The notes: generated from the sequence alone by a model not told the origin. Positions 1 through 7,792 are shown, counted from the first letter of the stretch. The stretch is DNA of 64,000 bases from UBA7672 sp040398465 (GCA_040398465.1 JBBAUA010000016.1:1-64000); one strand, 5' to 3'. Numbers and translations: made by a program.

Positions 1-222
1 CTAGCGGGAAACACCACTATCCGACAAATCGCGCAGCCGCCGCCAGTTGGCCAGCAACTGCTCGATCTCCTGGATGCTCGGCCAATCATGCGCGCGCAGC
101 GCGAAAGTTGTCGCTTCCGCAGCCACCGGGTCGCTCACTGGCCCATCGATGATCCGGATGCTTTCTGGATAGGACGTCAGCGCATCGGCCATTTCCGACA
201 ACAGCGCGGCAAGCTCGCCCAT
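1..222 (-). CDS. Hypothetical protein, possible remnant
   Basis: A 73-codon frame that starts ATG and ends TAG exactly at the left edge. I do not recognise the product. Coding-like sequence continues upstream in the same frame to a TGA near 318, but that stretch holds no ATG, GTG or TTG, so the present ATG may be internal to a gene that has lost its 5' part. No clear ribosome binding site precedes it. The neighbouring bases to 737 look like decayed coding DNA, which fits a gene fragment. It could equally be chance open frame in GC-rich DNA. Confidence 0.3.
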   Translation of the reverse strand: MGELAALLSEMADALTSYPESIRIIDGPVSDPVAAEATTFALRAHDWPSIQEIEQLLANWRRLRDLSDSGVSR

Positions 223-737
223 GCGCGCTTCAAGCGCGTGGAGCTCGGACTTGAAGGCGCGGGAAGAGGTCGTGGCGGTCTCCAGTGGGTATCGGTGCGA
301 TGTCGGGGCTTGCGCGTATCACGTCCACGCCGGGTAGCTCACGCACACGCCGCGTCGCGCCGTCGCACTGCCGCTTGGCAGGCCTCGGGAACTCAGAAGC
401 TCAGATCCGAAAATCGTTTGAGGACAAGCTCAGCGCGAAAGCGCTCGCTCTGCATGCTGCTCGACAACCTGCCGCGTGGCGATCTGCCACGTGTGCCCTC
501 ACGCGGCCTTCACGAGCGCGTGTCGATCACAGTCGAGCCCATCGACCGGCTTTCGCTCGCCTTGGCGTCCGTGGCGAGCGCTTTGAAGAATGTCATGTCC
601 GCATCCTCGACATAGACATGAAGACACGCCGGCATTGTCTCGCGGACATCGCCCGAACTCACCTGACACGATACGCTGAGTGACGCTTCGCAATACGCGA
701 GCGCCTTGACGCACGCCAACGAGCGCGACCATCCTTC
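223..737. other. Decayed stretch without an intact gene
   Basis: Apart from the VOC remnant at 430-645, I see no intact gene here. The open frames on the plus strand (from 88 and 285) are rich in Arg, Ser and His and look like shadows. The minus strand between 240 and 420 keeps two coding-like frames that overlap, which suggests frameshifted old coding sequence, but no family is recognisable. Confidence 0.4.
430..645 (-). pseudogene. VOC (glyoxalase/PhnB-like) family remnant
   Basis: The minus strand carries two pieces of the C-terminal half of a VOC/PhnB-type protein in different frames. One reads CLHVYVEDADMTFFKAL, matching the usual HLYVEDVD..FARAVAAGA region. After a stop, another frame reads GHTWQIATR, matching the family's FGHTWHIATH ending, and closes with TGA at 430-432. 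The residues between the two pieces do not fit the family in any single frame, and the N-terminal half was not found. What is seen is the split motif pair; the assignment rests on family recognition, and decay is the inference. Confidence 0.55.
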
Positions 738-767
738 ATGCAACAAAGGGCTAGGGAGAAGTTGCGA

Positions 768-1685
768 ATGAAGCGCGCCGTACTGATGTCGCTTGCCGCG
801 CCGCTGGCGCTGGGCGCCTGCATGATTATTGCAGAGGATCGTGAACCCGCGCGCCGCGTTGAAGTTGTGCAGATTGAACGCGTGGTTTCACAGCCGGCGG
901 CTTCTGTCGCCGCCACGGATGGCGTTACGATCCATCGCGACGTCATCTACGGCCACCATGACGGCATGGCCAACGTGTACGACGTCATCAAGCCCGCGAA
1001 CGCCAATGGGGCCGCCGTGCTCTACATGGTCTCGGGCGGATGGGTGTCGCGCTGGGCCGCGCCCGAAACACGCGTCGCGCAGTTCAAGGCGCTGCTCGAC
1101 AAAGGTATCACCGTGATCCCGGTCCACCACGGCTCCGCTCCGCGCTTCAAGGTTCCCGAGGCGCACGCCGACGTTAAGCGCGCCTTGCGCCACGTCTCCC
1201 TCAACGCCTCCACCTACGGCGTCGATGCAAAACGCCTCGGCGTCTTCGGCGGCTCCGCGGGCGGACACCTCTCGCTCATGCTCGGCCTCAACGGCGATGA
1301 TGGCGACCCCGCAGCAACCGACCCCGTCCTGCGCGGCCCCGCCCGCATCAAGGCGATCGTCGCCTACTACCCACCCGTCGATCTTCGCCGCATGACCGGC
1401 CCGAGCGACCGCTTCCCCGCACTCGACTTTCCCAACGATCAGGCCGCAGGCATCTCGCCCATCCTTTTCGTCGACGCGAAGGATCCGGCGACGCTGATCG
1501 TCCACGGCGACGCCGACGAACTCGTACCGCTTGCTTCGGGCCAGTCGATCCACAACGCGATGAAGGCCGCCAACGTCAAGACGAACCTCGTGGTGATCCA
1601 GGGCGGCGACCACGGCTTCAGCGAACCAGCCCACCGCGCCGAGGCCTACGCGGCGACCGCCAGATGGTTCGCCGAGAACCTCTGA
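768..1685 (+). CDS. Alpha/beta hydrolase lipoprotein
   Basis: A 305-residue esterase/dienelactone-hydrolase-like protein, probably anchored in the cell envelope. The N-terminus is a lipoprotein signal ending LALGAC, so Cys18 or so would be lipidated. The nucleophile motif is GGSAGG (Ser163), followed by an acid in GDADELV (Asp248 or Asp250) and His282 in GGDHGF, the expected order of an alpha/beta hydrolase triad. I chose the ATG at 768 because AGGGAGA lies 8 bases before it and because the signal then starts correctly; an upstream ATG at 738 has no such site. The substrate cannot be told from sequence. Confidence 0.88.
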   Translation: MKRAVLMSLAAPLALGACMIIAEDREPARRVEVVQIERVVSQPAASVAATDGVTIHRDVIYGHHDGMANVYDVIKPANANGAAVLYMVSGGWVSRWAAPETRVAQFKALLDKGITVIPVHHGSAPRFKVPEAHADVKRALRHVSLNASTYGVDAKRLGVFGGSAGGHLSLMLGLNGDDGDPAATDPVLRGPARIKAIVAYYPPVDLRRMTGPSDRFPALDFPNDQAAGISPILFVDAKDPATLIVHGDADELVPLASGQSIHNAMKAANVKTNLVVIQGGDHGFSEPAHRAEAYAATARWFAENL

Positions 1686-1738
1686 GCCTCGCTGCGGCCG
1701 GTTCCCGCGTTGCTGAATCCCGACGCATTGCGCGTTAA

Positions 1739-1794
1739 CTGTTTTGGCGTGCAAAACAGCCTCTGGCGGGCATCGCCGTTAAGGTGCGATTCAC
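1739..1794 (+). promoter_or_regulatory. Inverted repeat plus CtrA-like box
   Basis: CTGTTTTG (1739-1746) and CAAAACAG (1752-1759) form a perfect 8-bp inverted repeat around a 5-base spacer. At 1779-1794 lies TTAA-N7-TTCAC, one base away from the CtrA consensus TTAA-N7-TTAAC, 37 bases before the next start codon. The repeat could be an operator or a weak terminator of the hydrolase gene; it has no T tract. Confidence 0.35.
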
Positions 1795-1830
1795 TGACGC
1801 GGCACATACTGCCTAGCGTAGGAGTGTGCC

Positions 1831-2097
1831 ATGAGCGCCGTTGGAACGGGCGCGATCGGACCCGTTTCGGTCCGGTACGCCGCACAGATCAGACAACTGC
1901 TTTTCGCGCAGGCGATCCAGCGCATCGCCGCCGATCAGGAAGCCGCGCGCGCGCAGTCGAACGCTGATCGCGCCGTTCACGTCGAGCCCGCGCCGAAGTC
2001 CGAGGCGCCAGAGCCCGTCAAACCCTCCGACGCTGTCGCAAAGCCCAGGCCAGTCGCCACGCCGGCTTCCGCGCAACTGGTCGATATCCAGGCCTGA
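1831..2097 (+). CDS. Small hypothetical protein
   Basis: An 88-residue protein of unknown function. The ATG has a good ribosome binding site, TAGGAG at 1819-1824. The first half is predicted helical (an AAQIRQLLFAQAIQRIAAD segment); the second half is rich in Pro, Ala and Lys and is probably disordered. No signal peptide or membrane span is seen. The upstream region holds an inverted repeat and a CtrA-like box, so it may be cell-cycle controlled, which is only an inference. It stands alone between two unrelated genes on the same strand. Confidence 0.65.
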   Translation: MSAVGTGAIGPVSVRYAAQIRQLLFAQAIQRIAADQEAARAQSNADRAVHVEPAPKSEAPEPVKPSDAVAKPRPVATPASAQLVDIQA

Positions 2098-2156
2098 TCG
2101 CCTGCGCAGACATCCGTCCGCTGGCCGCCCCGGTCCAACGCCGCTAGACTCGGCCT

Positions 2157-2795
2157 ATGCCGCCTCCCCCTGAAACGCTCACACCCGCCTACCAGCGCTT
2201 CAGGCAGTCGATGATCCTCGACTACGACAAGTGGAAGGAAGGCACGCCCTACGACCTCGCCGCCCTCGCAGGGATCACAGCTGAAGAACGCGACCTCCTC
2301 ACCGACGAGATCTGCCAGCGCGCGACGCTTGACTGGCGCGACGTCGAAGCCCTCCGCACCCTTGGCACGCCAAAAGCCATCAGCCGCATCGGCAAGGCCG
2401 CCGAGCTACAGACCGACGGCGCCGGCATCGAAGCCTTCCGCGATGAAATCGAAATACACGGCTGGACCACCGACATCGAACGCCGCTTCATCGAGAAGCT
2501 CGAAGCCGCCGCCTCCATGACCGGCGCGCTCGATCGCCTCTACGACATAGCCGAAGCGCACCCGACCAGAGCCGTCATGACCCAGATCTTCCGCAACGCC
2601 CGCATCTCCAGCGACCCGACGGTCCGCTACTCCATGGGCGCCTTCCTGCTGCAACTCGCCGGCTACGTCGAAAGCCGTTACGTGTTCGATACGGACCACC
2701 GCCCGCACCTGCTCAATCTCAACAGCGCCGACTACAAGACTTACACGACCGCGGTCGCGTGGCTCGAGCAGAAGATGGCGAACCCGAAACGCTGA
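2157..2795 (+). CDS. Hypothetical cytoplasmic helical protein
   Basis: A 212-residue protein that I do not recognise. It has no signal peptide or membrane span. The central part (about residues 40-150) is a run of amphipathic helices with spacing like HEAT or Armadillo repeats, for example the segments around ALRTLGTPKAI and GALDRLYDIAEAH, so a protein-interaction scaffold is possible. The start is not fixed: the ATG at 2157 has no clear ribosome binding site, and an in-frame ATG at 2211 would remove 18 residues. Confidence 0.7.
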   Translation: MPPPPETLTPAYQRFRQSMILDYDKWKEGTPYDLAALAGITAEERDLLTDEICQRATLDWRDVEALRTLGTPKAISRIGKAAELQTDGAGIEAFRDEIEIHGWTTDIERRFIEKLEAAASMTGALDRLYDIAEAHPTRAVMTQIFRNARISSDPTVRYSMGAFLLQLAGYVESRYVFDTDHRPHLLNLNSADYKTYTTAVAWLEQKMANPKR

Positions 2796-2869
2796 CGCGG
2801 CGCCGACTTGCCCGCGTCGCCAACAAATCGTTCATCCCCCGTTCGGCTGCAGCGAAACATCCTGCAAGC

Positions 2870-3568
2870 ATGGCCAGACATCTCGCAATCGCGGCGCTTG
2901 CCGCCGCAATGTTCTGCTCGCTTCCCGCAGCCCACGCGCAGGAAGATATGCCGGAACTCGATGGCGGTCCGCCGCCGCTGCAGATCCCGAAACCTGCGCC
3001 GAAGCCGATCGCGCCAAAACCCTCCCCGCGCACCAACACCACCGACGCCAGCAAGCTCAAGGCCGAACAGGCGCTGCTCGCCAGGCAGGCCGAAGCCCAG
3101 AAAGCAGAGCAGCTCCGCCTCGACCGCCAGGCCGCCGAACTGAAAGCCGAGCAGGCTCGCCTCGATGCGCGCGCCGCCGCGATCGCAGCCGAGGAAGCGC
3201 GCCTCGCCCGCCTCCGCGCCGAGCAGGAGATCGCCGAGACGAGGCTCGCCGAACGCGAACGCCAGCGCGTCATCGCGCCGCCGATCGAGTCAGCCGAACT
3301 TCCCGAAGAACCAGCCTCGCCTCGCGCCCGCCCACGCCTCTCACGCATGAACTACGAGTCCGCGCGCCGTGCCTGCACCCGCGCCGGCATGGACGAAGCC
3401 CTCGACAGGGACTTCTATTCCGCCCGCTATCAATCTGCCCCACGCCTGTTCGACCGCGAACTCCGCGGCGTGATGCGCATGGACGACCGCCGCGGCTACG
3501 TTCTCGTCGACACGCTCTGCGAGCTCGACGACGACGGCCTGGTAATAAATTTCGAGATGTTGCGCTAG
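2870..3568 (+). CDS. Secreted coiled-coil protein
   Basis: A 232-residue exported protein of unknown role. It begins with a Sec signal peptide (MARHLAIAALAAAMFCSL, cleavage after AHA). A Pro/Lys-rich linker follows, then a long Ala/Glu/Arg/Gln coiled coil at about residues 60-135 built from repeats such as KAEQARLDARAAAIAAEEARL-type heptads, then a folded C-terminal domain with two Cys (near residues 166 and 220) that could form a disulfide. I used the ATG at 2870 because it gives a complete signal peptide; the frame is open further upstream to 2759. Confidence 0.72.
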   Translation: MARHLAIAALAAAMFCSLPAAHAQEDMPELDGGPPPLQIPKPAPKPIAPKPSPRTNTTDASKLKAEQALLARQAEAQKAEQLRLDRQAAELKAEQARLDARAAAIAAEEARLARLRAEQEIAETRLAERERQRVIAPPIESAELPEEPASPRARPRLSRMNYESARRACTRAGMDEALDRDFYSARYQSAPRLFDRELRGVMRMDDRRGYVLVDTLCELDDDGLVINFEMLR

Positions 3569-3571
3569 GCG

Positions 3572-3952
3572 CTAGCCCATCCGCTTCAGCGCGCAGATCT
3601 TGTTGCCATCCGGATCGCGCAGATAGGCCAGATACATTTCCCCACCAGCGCCCTTGCGGATACCCGGCGGATTCTCGATCGCTGTGCCGCCATTGGCGAC
3701 GCCGGCCGCATGCCACGCATCCGCCTGCTCGGGGGTCTCGACCGCAAAGCCGATCGTGCCGCCATTCGCGAAACAAGCCTTCCCGCCATCGATCGGAACG
3801 CTCACGCCGAACGTGCCCGTCTTGGTGCGCCAGAAGACGCGCCCCTTGTCGTCCACGAATCCCGCCTTCACGCCCAGTGTCCCGAGCACGGCGTCATAGA
3901 ACTTCTTCGACTTCTCGGGATCGTTCGTCCCGACCATCACATGGGAAAACAT
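3572..3952 (-). CDS. VOC family (glyoxalase-like) protein
   Basis: A 126-residue single-domain member of the vicinal oxygen chelate superfamily. It opens with FSHVMVGTNDPEKSKKFYD, the typical first beta-alpha unit, has a fluoroacetate/bleomycin-type middle (FGVSVPIDGG, TIGFAVETPEQADAWH) and ends DPDGNKICALKRMG, the usual DPDGN C-terminal strand. The start at 3952 has GGAG six bases upstream. The substrate is unknown. It is separated by only 3 bases from the convergent secreted coiled-coil gene and lies 50 bases from the assembly gap. Confidence 0.88.
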   Translation of the reverse strand: MFSHVMVGTNDPEKSKKFYDAVLGTLGVKAGFVDDKGRVFWRTKTGTFGVSVPIDGGKACFANGGTIGFAVETPEQADAWHAAGVANGGTAIENPPGIRKGAGGEMYLAYLRDPDGNKICALKRMG

Positions 3953-4001
3953 GCCACTCTCCATCCGCGCCCGTCCGGCGTATGGCCGGACATGCGCGAA
4001 C

Positions 4002-4101
4002 NNNNNNNNNNNNNNNNNNNNNNNNNNNNNNNNNNNNNNNNNNNNNNNNNNNNNNNNNNNNNNNNNNNNNNNNNNNNNNNNNNNNNNNNNNNNNNNNNNN
4101 N
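4002..4101. other. Assembly gap (100 N)
   Basis: Exactly 100 undetermined bases, the conventional length for a scaffold gap of unknown size. The true distance between the flanking sequences is not known. The gap removes the end of the gene whose start lies at 4151 on the minus strand. Confidence 0.98.
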
Positions 4102-4151
4102 AGGCCGGCAAGGCCCAGAGCGGCCACGGCCACCAATGCAGCTTTCATCAT
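4102..4151 (-). CDS. Secreted protein, truncated by the gap
   Basis: Only the first 16 residues are visible, MMKAALVAVAALGLAG, a classic start of a Sec or lipoprotein signal peptide. GGAGG stands 7 bases before the ATG at 4151. The rest of the gene is inside the run of N. It is upstream of the VOC gene on the same strand, and the space suggests a small exported protein if the gap is near its nominal length. Confidence 0.6.
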
Positions 4152-4298
4152 GTGCAGTCCTCCGTCTCGGCGCCCCGCGCCCCGGGTCCGGCACATCAAC
4201 GCGCCAGAGGCCGATCCGTTTCCTGCCCCATAACCTCAAGGTTGACCTCCCCACCCCCGCGCGGCCACTGTCCCCAAGGAAAGCGCGGGACCTCCGGC

Positions 4299-4700
4299 AT
4301 GCTCGACGGCATCTTGAAGACCATCACATCCGGCGCGTTCCTCGGAACGCTGGGCAAGGGCGTCGCCACCGCCGCGTTCATCATCGCCCTGTCCGAAATC
4401 GCCAAGCGTTCGACGTGGCTCGCAGCAGCCCTCGTCGCCCTCCCGCTCGCCACCATGCTGACCGTCGCCCTGATCGCCCTCGATTCGCAGAAGGGCGGAC
4501 CTGAGATCGCCACCACCTTCGCCCTCAAGACCTTCCTGCTGTTCTGGCCCGGCCTCATCTTCTTCATCGGCCTGCTGGGCCTGCAGAAGCTCGGCCTCGC
4601 CTTCTGGCCGGCCTTCGGCGGCTCGGTCATCGCCTGCTTTCTTGCGACCTGGGGGTTCTCCGTCCTGCTGACGTCGCAGGGCTGGATCGGCAAGGACTAG
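4299..4700 (+). CDS. DUF3147-like membrane protein
   Basis: A 133-residue inner-membrane protein with four hydrophobic spans. The core, with FIIALSEIAKRSTWLAAALV and later FLLFWPGLIFFIGLLGLQ, fits the DUF3147 family, whose hallmark is an SE.AKRS motif after the first span and a P.L.FF..LP element in the third. The function of that family is not established. The next small membrane gene starts with GTG 3 bases after its stop, so the two are probably co-transcribed. Confidence 0.75.
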   Translation: MLDGILKTITSGAFLGTLGKGVATAAFIIALSEIAKRSTWLAAALVALPLATMLTVALIALDSQKGGPEIATTFALKTFLLFWPGLIFFIGLLGLQKLGLAFWPAFGGSVIACFLATWGFSVLLTSQGWIGKD

Positions 4701-4703
4701 CGC

Positions 4704-4916
4704 GTGCCAGAACAGAACCCCAACCGCGCCACCATCCTCATCGTGCTTGCCGCAGTGGTGCTGCTCGCGCCCCTTCTCGGCGTCTACGCGTTCTCGCCGC
4801 TGATGTTCGTCTGGGGCATCGAGCCCTACCAGCTCGCCGTCGCAGTCGGCGTGATGCTGGCCGAAGCCCTCGCGGTAGGCGCACTCGCCTGGCTGGTCAT
4901 CCGCGCGCCGAAATAG
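4704..4916 (+). CDS. Small two-span membrane protein
   Basis: A 70-residue protein with two hydrophobic segments (about residues 9-32 and 44-66) and no recognisable family. It starts with GTG 3 bases after the stop of the DUF3147-like gene, with AAGGAC inside that gene as a plausible ribosome binding site, so translation is probably coupled. A partnership with the upstream membrane protein is an inference from spacing only. Its last 20 bases overlap the 3' end of a short gene on the opposite strand. Confidence 0.65.
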   Translation: MPEQNPNRATILIVLAAVVLLAPLLGVYAFSPLMFVWGIEPYQLAVAVGVMLAEALAVGALAWLVIRAPK

Positions 4917-5022
4917 CCGCTGCCAGTTGCTGCATCAACGCAGGGGCGATGGATACTGCAAGGAGCCCGACGGCCACAATTGTCACCGTTACGCTGACAA
5001 AATACTTCCAGCCCTTCGGCAT
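4897..5022 (-). CDS. 41-residue single-span membrane protein
   Basis: A short gene in a region that otherwise looks empty. The product begins MPKGWKYFVSVTVTIVAVG, a basic/aromatic N-terminus followed by one membrane span of about 22 residues and a short helical tail ending SARG. GGAG stands 7 bases before the ATG. The frame has the expected GC-rich third positions. It overlaps the last 20 bases of the convergent small membrane gene. No family is recognised; similar tiny membrane proteins often modify larger transporters, but nothing here shows a partner. Confidence 0.55.
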   Translation of the reverse strand: MPKGWKYFVSVTVTIVAVGLLAVSIAPALMQQLAAAISARG

Positions 5023-5243
5023 CCCGGAACTCCGACACCACAGCGGGAGAGACAACATCTCTCAGGCGTCAGCGCCCGTGAACTTTGCCGACGAGAGATC
5101 GTCTTTATCCGGAGTATGTGACGCTATCCATCCTGCGCCGGAACAAACACCGGAGAACGGACTAACCCACGTTAGCGGCCGCACCCGATTGAGCCGCCCG
5201 ACCAGCACGCCGCCCACATCCGGCGGACCGATCGAGCGTCCTG

Positions 5244-5324
5244 TCAGAGAATGTTGAACAGGTAGAGGACGAGGATGATCGGCAACGGAAGGCCGAGCGC
5301 CCACAAAGCAAGACCTTTCAACAT
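5244..5324 (-). CDS. 26-residue membrane micro-protein
   Basis: A 26-codon frame, MLKGLALWALGLPLPIILVL and so on, almost entirely one hydrophobic helix with a central Pro pair, ending in TGA. Its ribosome binding site is strong: GGGAG six bases before the ATG. That and the clean hydrophobic composition make it more likely real than chance. It is the second tiny membrane gene on the minus strand within 430 bases. No function can be assigned. Confidence 0.55.
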   Translation of the reverse strand: MLKGLALWALGLPLPIILVLYLFNIL

Positions 5325-5947
5325 CGTTGTCTCCCACATCCTGTCCGCCAGGAACATCTGGTCGCACCAACGCCTCACACATCCATTCGTTGCGCAGAGC
5401 TCCTCTGAAGCACCTCCACGCCCACCTTCGCCGGCGGCTTCCGCAACAGCTCGCCCACGGCCCACACCAGCGCATCAACACGGTCCGGCGACCGCGAGCG
5501 CGGCTCGCCCCCCCGCCGCCCCGAACGAGCACATCTGGTCCTCCAGCTCCTTCATGACGCCGACATGCCACACGCGCCTCTGGCCATGTATTGCCGGCAC
5601 CGGCTCGGCGCGATCGCGCTTGCCCATCGACGCATGCTCCAGCTTCACGCGAACAGCGCCCTCGCCCGCCACATCCAGCACTTCCTTCACCATCTCCCCG
5701 CCCTGGTTCGACTCCGCGACCACCAGCCGCGCCATGCGCCTCCGCGGCCGCACGCTTCGCCCACGCCGCCGGCCGCGCGCCGCGAGGGTTACGAAACAGG
5801 CGCGCCGCCGGCTGAATCCCCCTCGGAGGCCAACAAACTGCGGAACGCGGCGCGTCCTCACGCTAGGACAACGTTTCCAACCCGCCCGCCATGGTCCTAG
5901 GGTGTCCGCGGACTCGATAAACGAGCACCTAGGGAGGGATGTTGGGC
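5325..5947. other. Region with no intact gene
   Basis: Other than the terminase remnant, I see no intact gene between the micro-protein and the dehydrogenase. The bases from 5800 to 5930 contain no recognisable terminase sequence. AGGGAGGG at 5931-5938 is the ribosome binding site of the next gene. Confidence 0.4.
5375..5800 (-). pseudogene. Terminase large subunit (GTA-type) remnant
   Basis: The C-terminal part of a phage/GTA large terminase, spread over at least three frames. The pieces in order are AWAKRAAAEAHGA; then VVAESNQGGEMVKEVL and SMGKRDRAEPV with ALEDQMCSFG-like ELEDQMCSFG; then SPDRVDALVWAVGELL. The motifs match the nuclease end of GTA gp2-type terminases (AE.NQGG, GKR.RAEPV, LEDE.., SPDRADALVWAL). 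A shift falls at a run of seven G near 5507, another near 5750. The ATPase half is not visible. Either a decayed prophage/GTA gene or, for the G run, a sequencing error. Confidence 0.75.
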
Positions 5948-7726
5948 ATGCGTACACAGCGAACGATCACAGCCGTCGCTTTCAGCGCGGCGCTTGTTCT
6001 GGCGCTTGGCGCCTGCGCCACCGAGCCGGCGTATGTCATTCCCGCCACCCCGACCGAGCGGCTCGCGGCCATGCGGCCCGTGACGCAGCAGATGCTACAG
6101 AAGCCCTCGCCCGGCGACTGGATACAGCTGGGCCGCACCTATGACGGCCAGAACTACAGCCCCCTCACCACGATCACCCGCACCAATGTGAAAGACCTCG
6201 CGCCGGCGTGGCGCGCCAAGCTTGCGCCTGGCCTCAGCATGCCCAGCCTGCTCGTGCATGACGGCGTGATGTTCCTGCACACCGCGCCCGACACCATACT
6301 CGCGCTCGACGCCGTCACCGGACAAGAGATGTGGCGCCACACGCACCAGCCGGAAACCGGTTCGACGATGAAGATGGGCGTCGGCCTCGGCGGCGGGCAT
6401 GTGTATGCGCCGACCTCCGACCTGCACGTCATCGCTCTCGACGCGCGCACCGGCGCAAAGACGTGGGACCACAAGATCGAGCTGAGCGCACCGGCCACAA
6501 GCCGCATGGTGTTCAACCTGCGTAGCGCCCCCCTGGTGGTCGGCGACAAGGTGATCCAAGCCGTGACCGCCAGCGCGGGGCCGGGTGGCGGCTTCATCGT
6601 GGCGCTCGACATCGCGACGGGCAAAGAGGTGTGGCGCTTCCACACGCTCGCGCGTCCCGGCGCGCCGGGCGGCAACACCTGGAACGACATCCCGCTGGAA
6701 AAGCGCACCGGCGGGTCTGTGTGGGACAAGGGCACGTATGACCCGGAGCTGAACCTTCTCTATTTCGGCGCCGGGCCGACCTATGACACCGCCGTGCTCG
6801 CGAAACGGTCGGAGCTTCCCGGCGTCACGAATGACGCGCTCTATACCAACGCCACGATGGCGCTCGATGCCGACACCGGCCAGCTCAAATGGCACTACCA
6901 GCACGTCTCCAACGACCAGTGGGATCTCGACTGGGCGTTCGAGCGAACGATCGCGACGGTCAAGGTCAATGGCCGCGACCGCAAGGTGGTGATGAATGTC
7001 GGCAAGATGGGCGTGCTCGATGCGCTCGACGCCGCAACAGGGGAATACCTCTTCTCGATCGATGCCGGCACGCAGAACATGATCACCGCGATCGATCCGA
7101 AGACCGGCAAGAAGACGATCGATCCGCAGCGCTATCCCGATCCGGCGCGGGATACGATCTACTGCCCGAGCCCGTCGGGCGCGCGCGCATGGCCGCCGAC
7201 ATCGTTCAGCCCGTCGACGGGGATGCTGTACCTGCCGCTGACCGAGTGGTGCGCGAAAATGGGCAATCAGGGCTCGGCCCTGCTGAGCGCGCCCGGCGCC
7301 AAGATATCCGAAGCCGATCACCCCGACGCGGTTGCGGACGGAAAGATGGGTCTGCTGCAGGCGATGGATGTCAGCGGCGGCAAGCGGGCCTGGCGCCGCG
7401 ACCTGGAGTCGCCGATTTCCACGTCGGCGCTTTCGACAGCAGGCGGCGTCGTGTTCGTCGGCGACCTCGACCCCGCCCTGAAGGCGTTCGACGATCGCGA
7501 CGGCACGCTGCTGTGGAGCGCCAGGCTGGATGGCAACCCGAACTCCATCCTGATGACCTATAGCGTCGGCGCGACCCAGTATGTCGCCGTCGTCACCGGC
7601 ATGGGCAACTACCATATCGGAGCGATGGCGCCCCGCTACGACCGGTTCCGCGTCTCGCGCGGCCTCCCCGCCATGCCGAAAACCACCGCCGAGCCTGCCG
7701 TGCACGTGTTCGCGCTGGGCAGGTAG
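5948..7726 (+). CDS. PQQ-dehydrogenase-like beta-propeller lipoprotein
   Basis: A 592-residue quinoprotein alcohol/glucose dehydrogenase-type propeller. The signal ends LALGAC, so it should be a lipoprotein facing the periplasm. The propeller shows W-motif blades (ALDAVTGQEMWR, ALDARTGAKTWD, ALDIATGKEVWRFHT, ALDADTGQLKWHYQ) and the QWDLDW segment that carries the Ca/PQQ-side Asp in this family. It has no CxxCH, so no fused cytochrome c, and no adjacent Cys-Cys pair, so the bound cofactor is uncertain. GGGAGGG suits the ATG at 5948 better than the one at 5939, which it touches. Confidence 0.85.
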   Translation: MRTQRTITAVAFSAALVLALGACATEPAYVIPATPTERLAAMRPVTQQMLQKPSPGDWIQLGRTYDGQNYSPLTTITRTNVKDLAPAWRAKLAPGLSMPSLLVHDGVMFLHTAPDTILALDAVTGQEMWRHTHQPETGSTMKMGVGLGGGHVYAPTSDLHVIALDARTGAKTWDHKIELSAPATSRMVFNLRSAPLVVGDKVIQAVTASAGPGGGFIVALDIATGKEVWRFHTLARPGAPGGNTWNDIPLEKRTGGSVWDKGTYDPELNLLYFGAGPTYDTAVLAKRSELPGVTNDALYTNATMALDADTGQLKWHYQHVSNDQWDLDWAFERTIATVKVNGRDRKVVMNVGKMGVLDALDAATGEYLFSIDAGTQNMITAIDPKTGKKTIDPQRYPDPARDTIYCPSPSGARAWPPTSFSPSTGMLYLPLTEWCAKMGNQGSALLSAPGAKISEADHPDAVADGKMGLLQAMDVSGGKRAWRRDLESPISTSALSTAGGVVFVGDLDPALKAFDDRDGTLLWSARLDGNPNSILMTYSVGATQYVAVVTGMGNYHIGAMAPRYDRFRVSRGLPAMPKTTAEPAVHVFALGR

Positions 7727-7748
7727 CACGGATCGCCCACCCCTTGGC

Positions 7749-7770
7749 GCCTACCCGCATCGGCGTAGGC
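7749..7770 (+). terminator. Hairpin between dehydrogenase and hydratase genes
   Basis: GCCTAC and GTAGGC pair around an inner CCG-CAT-CGG, giving a stem of about nine pairs with one bulge. No T run follows, so it may be a weak terminator, an mRNA stabiliser or chance. Confidence 0.25.
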
Positions 7771-7792
7771 TCCCCGAAAAGAGAGAGACGCC

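Noticed and set aside
88..683. Two plus-strand open frames of 175 and 132 codons
   Set aside because: Basic, low-complexity products without family or ribosome binding site; the minus strand holds recognisable VOC remnants instead.
6095..7729. A 544-codon open frame antisense to the PQQ-type gene
   Set aside because: It is a shadow caused by GC-rich third positions; the product is Arg/His/Gly-rich with no family, while the plus-strand protein is well recognised.
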